Source: Zygnema cylindricum
Lineage: Eukaryota > Streptophyta > Zygnematophyceae > Zygnematales > Zygnemataceae
DNA: 15,957 nucleotides
Direction of reading: 5' to 3'
Assembly (NCBI GenBank): GCA_037447655.1
Contig: JBBHKE010001070.1
Coordinates: 42,416-58,372 of the forward strand
This document shows positions 9,001 through 15,957 of this stretch, in pieces. The translations under genes were made by a program, and so were the position numbers. The notes beneath the pieces are model-generated. The model did no database searches, was not told the DNA's origin, and saw nothing but the letters and a program-made list of their open reading frames with translations. Position 1 is the stretch's first letter; every line of letters begins with the position of its first letter.

Positions 9001-12000
9001 TGCCACCACTGACTGCTTTTCCGTCCCTGTCATTTCGACAGCAGGCGGCTTTATGCATGCTTGAGTAGACTTCTTTCCCACATCTCCCAACTCCAACGAT
9101 ACTACGAAGCCCTCAAGTTCTAGCAGAGCTTTCTCAGCTGCCTGCTCACTCTGACAAGAATCTCCTTCTGGCTCCAAAAATTTCATATCCGGGGTGCTCT
9201 TCTGGATTGAAAGATTTTCTGATGCCTTTGGAATCCCCTTCATTTGCACTTCAAGGTTGCTAGGAATTGCAGCATTGCCAGGCTCTTTAGAGGACAATTT
9301 CAGCTTGACAAGCTCTGCACTGACTCCACCTTTATCGCCTACCCTTTCATCAGGTTTCCCTAAAATTTTACAGCCTGAATTTCTTGGCTGGGTGCCAGGT
9401 AACTTGGTCATGCCGTTTGGAGTTTCATCTTTTTTCGATTGTCCAGAATCATCCTTCATCGTCTTCAGGATTTCTCCTTTCCCAGCTGCATCCACTTTTT
9501 TCCGACTATTCTCCACATTTGATGCTTCACCCTTGTCTTTACTTTCCCCTCTTCTCTGCCCATCATCCACTTTTGACTTCCTAGTAAGATCGGTTCGATT
9601 GCTTAAACCACCAACCCTGTGCCGCCTGATAACATCATCATCTTTTCTATCATCTTTCTTCTTAATCTCCTCATCTTTTTCTCCAATCCGTTTGCTTGAT
9701 CCAGAATTTGAACCAGCCTGCTTCTCCCGATCATAGCTCAAGGATTTGTCATCACGTTGTCGCTTCTCTCTTCTCTCTCGATCCCGTCTGTCTGGCTCAT
9801 TGTTACTCTTTCGCTCCTTTTCCCTCTTGATCCTCTCGTCACTCTCCCTGCGAACCTTGTCATTTCTCTCACGTCTCTCCACTTGCCGCTCACGATCTCT
9901 GTCTCTATCACGTTCACGCTCACGTTCACGTTCACGTTCACGCTCACGTTCACGTTCACGTTCACGCTCACGTTCACGCGCACGCTCGCGTTCACGGTTC
10001 CGGTCGCGGTTCCGCTCTCGCTCTCGCTCGCGATCTCTTTTCTCCCTTTCCTCCCTTTCCTTTCTTTCCTTCTCATGCATACGTCTCTCTCTTTCATCCT
10101 CGTCTCTCCCGCCTCTATCATCCCTTTCCCTCCTTCCTCGTTCTTCTCGCTCTTTACTGTCTTTCTTCTCAAGATCTCTCTTCTCCAGTACCAGCTTCCC
10201 TCTTTCATCCATCCAATCCAAAGGTCCAACATGGACATCTGCGCGGCCCAACTCCCCATCAGGAAGATGCCCAATCACACGAGGAGGTGTATTAATACGG
10301 ACACGCTTCAACGGGTGCACATCATCAAGCCTCCATGCTTCATCAGGAGGTCGAAAAACGCGTTCATCTGGGAGCTGGTGACCGTGACCTTCTCCTGGAT
10401 AACGAAGCACATCGAAGTCTCTAATGCCATCTCTCTCACGCCTAACATCTAACCCAATTTCAGGATTGTCGGAAACTCCAACAGGACTGGCACTGAACTG
10501 CATGTCAAGATCATACCTGAGACCTGCCCCCATACCTGCAGGCAACTCCCCATGTCTGCCACTATTCCCTGCATGGGGATCGAACAAATTATCTCGGTGC
10601 AAAAGATCATTCTCCATCCATTTATCACTCCTTGGGGGTTCTCTGTCAGTCAGCATATTTACTCCTACTGATGCCCTCTGTCTCTCAGCTTTCTCTATGT
10701 TCATTTCGGACCCAGGATACAAGCCACGACGAGCTGAAACATGTTCCCCAGGACCTCCCAGCAAATCACCTCCCGTGAACCTTTCACTCCGAAAATCAGC
10801 AGGTTGGAGCGGCCCCCCATGGCCCATGTCAGGCCCAGGACCTCCGTAAGCACGACTTTGTGGAGACAACTGGCCAGGGCCAGGCAAGAAGCCACCTGGT
10901 CGGAGGTGTAACAATCCTCCATGTCCCTCTCTTCCATCAAAGTGGATTGGAGGCAAGTTGAAGGGGCCATCCCCGTGGTCCAAAGGAGGACAAAATGGTT
11001 CATTTCGCATCCTAACTGGAGAGAATCTGTCCAGCTGCTGGCCCGAGAATGGCAGATAAGGCCCGGGCCCAGGACCTGGACCGGGCGGTCCAGCGAAGGG
11101 AAAAGGGTCTGAACCTCGAGGCCCTATTGGTGGTGCATTGCCATGAACATGAGGACCAAACTCCGAAGGATCTGTGAATGCTCCTGACTGATTATAATGC
11201 TGACTTGCAAAGGAGGGAGGCTGGACTGGTCGCCAATGACCACCGGCCGGGCCACCTTGTGGTGATCCTCGAAACATGGAGGGTTCTTCTGATGTTTGCT
11301 GGGAGAATGACGGAGGCCTTGAGATACTCGCGTGGGCACCAGCACTTAGTGGTTGCTGAATATTCTCCTTAGAATGAGTCAGTAAAGGGTCTCTTTGCTG
11401 AGACCGCCCAAGTAAAGACGACTTGGCCAAGGTCTGAGATTCACGAGGTTGGTGTTGCTGTAACAATTTCCCCGACGCATCTGAAATGGCAACTCCAACA
11501 GTTTCTGCAGGTCTGATTCCAGCACCACTTTTCTGATCCTGATTCTTGGCTTCATCCCTAGCCTTGTCTTGTTGGTGTTTACCTCCACTTCCATTCTGAG
11601 ATCTGCTTTGATCCTCCCCCAGGTTACCGTTGGAAGCCGGTAGGCCAGCCTGTCTAGGACCACTGGAAAGCGATGGGCCACTCTTCTCCTTGGAAGGCGG
11701 AGCTTTTTGCTGTAGCTCGCCCAGCTGCTTATCTGCTGTCTTCGGCTGAGAGTCAGTCGGATCTTTTTCTGAAACTTTCGAGTTTGAAGGAGGCAAATGC
11801 GGTATTCTCAGGTGTACTCCACCATCCTGCTGTTTCTCCATGCGCAACGAATCCCCAGATCTTATCTCGTGCTGCTGCCGAGGTCCATGACTTGGTGGGA
11901 GCATCAATGATGATCCAATCGAGGATTGAGGAGGGTGAGGAGGGTGCGGAGGGCGAGGAGGGTGAGGAGGGTGAGAAGGGTGGGGCGGGTGAGGAAGGTA

Positions 12001-12180
12001 AGGAGGACGCAAGTGCGGGCGACTATATGGCATATGCGGCAAATGGTGTGGTAGTGACCCTCCAACCGGCAAAAAAGGGGGTCTGGGGCCTCCAATCAAC
12101 AACGAGTGATGCTCTGTCCAAGGGCCCTGGCCAATGCCACTGAATCCAGAACGGTACAGACCTTCATGTGGGGGAGACAT
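6076..12180 (-). CDS. Giant low-complexity nuclear protein with two C-terminal U1/matrin-type C2H2 zinc fingers
   Basis: Two coding exons, 12180-6425 and 6211-6076, joined over a 213-base intron, give about 1963 residues counted from the ATG at 12180. From the N-terminus: a Pro/His/Gly-rich region with a PHPPHP repeat (about 59-85); Gly/Pro-rich sequence to about 450; an Arg-Glu/Arg-Asp repeat tract (about 700-780); a Lys/Glu-rich region with two 64-residue repeats (1261-1388); and an Arg/Ser-rich segment (about 1545-1630). Two CX2CX12HX5H fingers close it: C1858, C1861, H1874, H1880 and C1911, C1914, H1927, H1933. That spacing is typical of U1C/matrin/JAZ-type fingers, which bind double-stranded or structured RNA. 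With the RE/RD and RS tracts this suggests a nuclear RNA-processing or chromatin-associated protein; ZNF318 of animals has a comparable plan, but I cannot claim orthology. The start is uncertain: the frame stays open to 12262, and the codon at 12201 is TTG, not ATG. The large exon is less AT-rich than its flanks. Confidence 0.85.
6212..6424 (-). other. Last intron of the zinc-finger gene
   Basis: On the minus strand the donor is TTTCAG|GTACTC (exon ends at 6425) and the acceptor TTGTGCAG|G (exon resumes at 6211), with a T-rich run just before the acceptor. The split codon AG+G restores Arg and the frame continues for 44 residues to TGA at 6078-6076. Splicing completes the second finger at exactly X12 and X5 spacing, which is strong independent support. 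Confidence 0.88.
8017..8400 (-). repeat. 192-bp in-frame tandem duplication within the coding region
   Basis: Two adjacent 64-codon units (8400-8209 and 8208-8017) encode similar peptides. They start TGKEVGDGKVEDAAK and TGKEVDGGKVEDAAK and both end in GTAVTT. The offset between equivalent DNA positions (CCTTGCCAGT at 8391 and 8199, plus strand) is exactly 192. A third, decayed copy may begin near 8016 (CKDVENTVEEM). Confidence 0.85.
9909..9983. repeat. CGTTCA/CGCTCA hexamer array encoding Arg-Glu repeats
   Basis: About twelve hexamers alternate between ACGTTC and ACGCTC on the plus strand, encoding alternating Arg-Glu on the minus strand. Read the other way they give Ser-Arg dipeptides, so the antisense frames look like a false SR protein. 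Such arrays expand and contract by slippage. Confidence 0.9.
11927..12005. repeat. GAGGGT-rich 9-bp repeat encoding Pro-His-Pro units
   Basis: Roughly nine copies of a GGAGGGTGA-like unit on the plus strand, read on the minus strand as PHPPHP-type repeats near the protein's N-terminus. It is a low-complexity, G-rich coding microsatellite. Confidence 0.85.
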
Positions 12181-12231
12181 GTGCTGAGGTCGTCCATGCA
12201 AGTCCGGTTGAGAAAATGGGGAAGCAAAGCC

Positions 12232-13025
12232 CTGTAGTTGCCACAGACCACATGCACATATTCAGCCCCCAGTAGACTGGAGGGCCAGCAGCGGAAGCTC
12301 AACCATGGTATGTAAGGATAGGCAAAGGTACAATCATATAAGAGACGTGAGCAGAGTCTGCACATGATTTAAGACTTAGCACAAAACCAAAAATTAGATG
12401 GTGCTATTCAAAATGATCTGCTTCATATTGCAGCTAACTAGCATAAACAATACTATAGCTCCACAAGATAGTACACGCTATCGCTTTTTCGTACATGATA
12501 ATTCACTAATTTCCAACAACGGAAATGACTATGCCAGTAATTGACCATTCCAGTTTCAGTGGACAAGAGCTAGTATAGTGGTGAAGAAGAATCTAGTCTA
12601 AATCTGATTAAAAATCTCAACCTGACCCAAAAGCCCTATCAAACGAGACAATACTTAAAGAATTATAAAACAAATCAACTTCAGTCTAGTACAGAGGTGA
12701 TGCAAGGCTACTGTCAGCAGCAATAAATCATACAAGGGTCTACTAAAATGGCTGTTAAAAGAGACAAGAGGCATAAGTCCTCTTCGAACATGAAAAAACA
12801 TGAATTTTTAAATGGTTACCTAGATATATGATACATGAATCGAGCATACAAGGTTAATGTAGAACAAATAAATAGAAGCGAGAAAAAAAAAGCCTTAAAA
12901 AAAAACAGATTTCCACTAGATCCTCTTAAATAACAGATGGCAGGTAAAGAGTGCTCCAAATCTCCTGAAACTTAATTAGAAAAGAAAGCTTGGTACATAC
13001 GGCTCAACTGTATATCTGTTCATAC
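12232..13025 (-). other. Candidate first intron of the zinc-finger gene
   Basis: The proposed donor is AAGCAG|GTATGA (GT at 13025-13024) and the acceptor AACTACAG|GGC (AG at 12233-12232). The phase is 0, so the micro-exon MKQ would join GFASPFSQPD and run into the main frame. The acceptor has a poor pyrimidine tract, which weakens the call. The interior is AT-rich and shows no other gene. Confidence 0.35.
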
Positions 13026-13034
13026 CTGCTTCAT
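13026..13034 (-). CDS. Candidate micro first coding exon (Met-Lys-Gln) of the zinc-finger gene
   Basis: ATG AAG CAG lies directly before a GTATGA donor and is in phase with the acceptor at 12232, which would give a ~1983-residue protein. A pyrimidine-rich stretch of about 100 bases upstream could be a 5' leader. The alternative is initiation at the ATG at 12180, whose context (C at -3) is poor. An open reading through 13136-13026 in another frame (ending VDFLGHRFVVNEA) also uses this donor, but its phase would not match the acceptor. Confidence 0.3.
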
Positions 13035-13039
13035 TGACT

Positions 13040-13970
13040 ACAAAGCGATGCCCAAGGAAGTCAACAAGGGCCAGAAAAGTGAAGACAAGAAAAGGGAAGG
13101 GATGGAAGAATGTTGAGAGGACAGGGAATAGTCCAGGTTATCTACAATAATTAGAGTTTTCCAGCATAACCACAAGCCCAAAAACAAAGAATTGAGCAGC
13201 CTTTAAACTAACCGGCACTTTTTAATCCCGTGTCTTTTCTAGGCACTCATTTGCTGATCAAGCGAAGGACGAGGCTCAACACCAAAAATTTAAATCGAGA
13301 TTTCTTCAACAGAATGAAATGGAAAAAAAAAAGGCGTTCTGCTTCATTTCCACCAGGGAGCTTTATTGCACTAAAGAGAATTCAAATGGACAGTCCAATC
13401 TGCTCAGGCCCAAGGAAGGAGCATCCATGAGGGATAAAACGTGCATTTCAATAGCAAACATCATTTGCTCGTCATATTTGCTTTTTTTAAAAAGGGGACC
13501 TTGCAGTTGGCCTCATTTAACATGCTTGCCGTGTCCCTTGATTTTCAATTCGTGAAAAATATTAAATTCACAAAGCCTAATTCATTCTTCCCATCACTTC
13601 TCAATGTGGTCATGCAACCCTCGTTAAAATCAGTTTCTGTTTTCGTCTTTGGTCCGACAACTTTGACAATAAAAGCGAACAATCCAATTTTTGATTGGAA
13701 AGGTAGAAAAGGAGAACCAAGAAACTCAGCCACAAGAGTAGGATAACACTCAATAAATATGCTGAATACACACTACTTTGAAAAATGCTCCGAAGAGAAA
13801 TGAAAATGTCAGTGCACAACCATTTACTGCGAACAAGTCCAAGTAAATAAACAAATTGACTGGGAGTAGGCTTTGGTTTCTAAGGATCACATTCCAAAAG
13901 ATCAAATCTACTTTCCTTTCGTCTCTTTATTTTCTCTAGAATTAGAAGCAGAAACCAGCTTATAAACTTA
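13040..13970. other. Region between genes with one unexplained open frame
   Basis: It probably contains the promoter and 5' leader of the minus-strand zinc-finger gene near its left end. After a TGTCTTTTCTAG (ending 13242, plus strand), a frame is open for 103 codons from 13244 to a TGA at 13553-13555. It starts HSFADQAKDEAQHQ and is charged for its first third. I recognise no family and no donor, so I do not call it a gene. Confidence 0.4.
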
Positions 13971-13975
13971 ACAAT

Positions 13976-14420
13976 AAAGTGTCAATAACACTATTTAAGG
14001 GAGTGGACTGCAACCCGCCACGTCTCCCTACACTAAATTAGTATTACACATTCTATAATTCCGCATTAATACATAGCGATGGGCAGTGCGGTCCAAAATG
14101 GACTTGGTCGGGTACATAAAAGATATGGAGGAAAATTGAACTGTACACTACCCATCCCTATTAGTGTTAATAACACACATTCAGTTGCCGCATTTTGGCC
14201 AAAAATCATAAAATAGTGTTAATACACTATTTAAGGGACTGGCCTTCAATCGGCCACGTCACTCTGCCCTAAATCAGTATTATTGATACTAATTTCGGTT
14301 TGATACTAATAACTCTTTCTCACTGATAGTGATGGGCAGTGTACACCATCCATACGGCAATTAGAATTAATTACTCTGATTCCAAGTAGTTCTTCATTGA
14401 CCCAAAATCATGAAATAGCG
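13976..14420 (+). repeat. Imperfect tandem duplication (~205-240 bp units)
   Basis: Two units share ACACTATTTAAGGGA (13989 and 14225), then GGCCACGTC-like and CTAAATYAGTATTA blocks, GATGGGCAGTG (14078 and 14331), and a closing AAAATCATRAAATAG (about 14203 and 14405). The offset varies from 236 to 253 because of indels, so the duplication is old. Confidence 0.7.
14074..14160. mobile_element. Possible 87-bp hAT-like inverted-repeat element
   Basis: TAGCGATGGGCAGTG (14074-14088) and its inverse at 14146-14160 match at 13 of 15 positions. A T/CAGNGATGGGC start is common at ends of hAT elements, but the flanking eight bases are not a clear duplication. A solitary end of the same type (TAGTGATGGGCAGTG, from 14327) lies in the second tandem unit. 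Confidence 0.35.
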
Positions 14421-14595
14421 TTACTAACATGTATGTAACAGGCCACATTGCAAAACACAATTTGGTGTAGTTTAACGCATATACCGATAATAAGATGCAA
14501 TTCACCAACTCTAATCACAATGGAAGGTGTACAGTAGCTCTCAGGATAGAGATTCTGCACCAAACTCCAGAGGCCCCGGCTTCTGTCCACCTTAC

Positions 14596-14811
14596 CGTAC
14601 AAATTTGCACATGATCCCCGAGAGCCCGTTGCCTCATGGCCTTCCCACATCCTTCACAGTTGCCTACAATGGAGCCATAACTGCACTCGTCGATATGAAC
14701 TCGCAACTCTGCGAGCTCCCCCGTCCACTGACACCCGACAACGCTGAACAGACACTTCACCTCCACTCGGTTCAACATCCGCTGTAGCAAGGCACTGCCC
14801 TCATGCAGTGG
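14596..14811 (-). CDS. Internal exon with two TRAF-type zinc fingers, likely from a RING/TRAF E3 ubiquitin ligase
   Basis: A 72-codon exon, phase 0 at both ends. The acceptor TTTCGCAG|CCA follows a 60-base pyrimidine tract, and the donor is ACG|GTAAGG. The peptide begins PLHEGSALLQRMLNRVEVKC. It holds C20-X6-C27-X11-H39-X3-C43 and then C52-X2-C55-X11-H67-X3-C71, the TRAF-type zinc-finger spacing. In TRAF and RNF41-like ligases such fingers follow an N-terminal RING, and the NRVEVKC-like lead-in is typical of that junction. In those families the fingers help assembly or substrate binding next to the RING, which recruits the E2. RING and C-terminal exons were not found in this window, so the gene may extend past 15957 or through long introns. 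It could also be a stranded gene fragment; the intact frame and splice sites argue against much decay. Confidence 0.72.
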
Positions 14812-14815
14812 CTGC

Positions 14816-14878
14816 GAAAGAAGGGAGGGGAAGGAGAGGGCAGGGGAGGGGAGGGGAAGGGAGGGGAGGGAAGGGGGG
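14816..14878. repeat. Homopurine tract, polypyrimidine tract of the TRAF exon acceptor
   Basis: On the plus strand it is G/A only, save one C at 14841, in GGGGA units; on the minus strand it is the C/T tract directly before the CAG acceptor at 14812-14814. Besides acting in splicing it could form triplex or quadruplex structures. Confidence 0.8.
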
Positions 14879-14879
14879 C

Positions 14880-15540
14880 GATAAGGACGACGGTCTGGGA
14901 GAGAGGAAAGAGGAGGGGGGAGACATGAAAGCTGATAACAAGGTGAAACTTTGGATGTCTTGGAAACAAGATGAGATGAGGGTTTGGATCATCATAGAGC
15001 TCCACGCCTGATGTGTATTTTTGAAACATGAACAATATTTAGGATACAAATGGTGGAAGTTTTTAAGTTATTGAAATTGCAAAAAATCATCGCAAAAACT
15101 TGAAGCTCTAAATAAACATACATCATCCGGAAAAGGTGCTACGTTTTCCAAACTTTTAAGAACACATCGCATATTTTCACGTTATAATTTTCCCCTGTAA
15201 AATACATTAAAAAAAGTTTGAGGGTTCGTGTTGGATATTTTTTCAAAAAGTAATTGATGGCTTTTACAACCACATAGTGATAAAATCTCAAAATGTTGAA
15301 AAAAACAAATGAAATTTTTACAACACAAAATTCAGAATATGAGAATGAAATAAACAGCGTTAATACGCTTAAATATTAAACATTTGGAAACAAATCACCA
15401 AAAATTGTATCCTACAGTTCTGTTTGTTAGAAAAAGGGGGTTGCGCTTGTCAAATCTATCATCTATGATTGGAAATTCATCATAAGCTGTAGCTGTCCAT
15501 TTTCTCTAGAGTATATTTAGATTGGAGCCCTTCTATGTCC
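14880..15540. other. No gene seen
   Basis: AT-rich sequence with no exon that I can support on either strand. On the minus strand it would be the intron, or upstream region, of the TRAF-type zinc-finger gene; no RING-like CXXC pairs were found. Confidence 0.5.
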
Positions 15541-15819
15541 TTAACAATAGCTCATGCTCATTTTTTCTTTAATATATTATTTCTTGTCCAAATAAATAAG
15601 CATTAAGTGAGGAAGCGGTGTTTATAAGGTTCTTGGCGTTACAGAGATATGTGAAACAACTGCTGAGTAGAATGCAGTTCTTAACAATAGTTCAAGTTCA
15701 TTTTTTCTTAAGTATATTATATTATGGTCCAAACAAATAGGGATTAAGAGAGGAAGGGGTGTTGATGGGGTGGACGGCGTTACAGAGAACTATGGAACAA
15801 CCAGTTGAATGGAAGCATT
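15541..15819 (+). repeat. 140-bp imperfect tandem duplication
   Basis: Unit 1 (15541-15680) and unit 2 (15681 to about 15819) both begin TTAACAATAG. They share TTTTTTCTT, TATATTAT, a GGCGTTACAGAGA block and a closing GAACAAC-like segment in the same order. They differ at many single positions, so the duplication is not recent. Neither unit is coding in any obvious frame. Confidence 0.8.
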
Positions 15820-15885
15820 CCATCTTGCATCGGTCAAATGGCGAATCTCTATCTAGTGTAAGATTTAATTCTACACAAAGTGTGG

Positions 15886-15957
15886 TAGAGGGGAGCGTAA
15901 AATGGAGATGGGGGGAGGGGGGAAAAGATTGAGGGGAAAGAAAGATATTTAGAGAGG
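15886..15957. repeat. Purine-rich end of window
   Basis: G/A-rich sequence with GGGGGGAGGGGGG at its centre, resembling the purine tracts at 14816 and 1616. On the minus strand it could be another polypyrimidine tract, but no matching exon is visible beside it. Confidence 0.5.

Noticed and set aside
9909-9983. Short regular repeats considered as a CRISPR array
   Set aside because: Hexamer units without unique spacers, inside a coding region of a eukaryotic gene.
9746-10452. Plus-strand frames resembling an SR-type splicing factor (long Ser-Arg runs)
   Set aside because: They are the reverse reading of the Arg-Glu hexamer array; no RRM or other fold accompanies them.
12199-12201. TTG as the start of the main coding region
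   Set aside because: Nuclear eukaryotic genes rarely start at TTG; the in-frame ATG at 12180 or the micro-exon ATG at 13034 is preferred.
1-15957. tRNA, rRNA or other structured RNA genes
   Set aside because: No cloverleaf with recognisable A/B boxes or rRNA-like segment was seen on reading both strands; a covariance-model scan would be decisive.

Overview
This window is nuclear DNA from a eukaryote. Genes carry GT-AG introns with pyrimidine-rich 3' ends, the intergenic DNA is AT-rich with many poly(A) runs, small inverted-repeat transposons are packed together, and there are no prokaryotic operon features. The lineage is not settled. The C-terminal double zinc finger of the main gene recalls, from unchecked memory, uncharacterised nuclear proteins of green plants, so a streptophyte (for example a charophyte alga) is a reasonable but weak guess.

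Layout: 1-1500 is AT-rich and non-coding, with a 73-base uninterrupted poly(A) run. 1500-2100 is a GC-rich island with long purine and pyrimidine tracts and a weak candidate for two short coding exons (+ strand). 2190-4590 is a block of small mobile elements laid nearly end to end: an inverted repeat built from TACCG units, two related ~185-bp palindromic elements, and two PIF/Harbinger-like non-autonomous elements that share one TTA target-site copy. 4600-6075 has no gene that I can support.

The main gene runs on the minus strand from about 12180 (possibly from a tiny first exon at 13034) down to a stop at 6076. One giant 5.8-kb exon plus a short last exon encode about 1963 residues. The protein is mostly low-complexity: Pro/His/Gly-rich at the N-terminus, an Arg-Glu/Arg-Asp repeat tract, a Lys/Glu-rich region with a 64-residue tandem duplication, and an Arg/Ser-rich segment. 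It ends in two U1/matrin-type C2H2 fingers (CX2CX12HX5H). The second finger is split by the last intron, so a plain open-reading-frame call loses its zinc-binding histidines. The composition suggests a nuclear RNA-processing or chromatin scaffold protein; this is inference.

12232-13025 looks like a 5' intron. 13976-14420 and 15541-15819 are imperfect tandem duplications. Between them, at 14596-14811 (minus strand), is a clean 72-codon exon with two TRAF-type zinc fingers, probably part of a RING/TRAF-type ubiquitin ligase whose other exons I could not find here. I see no functional link between the two genes.
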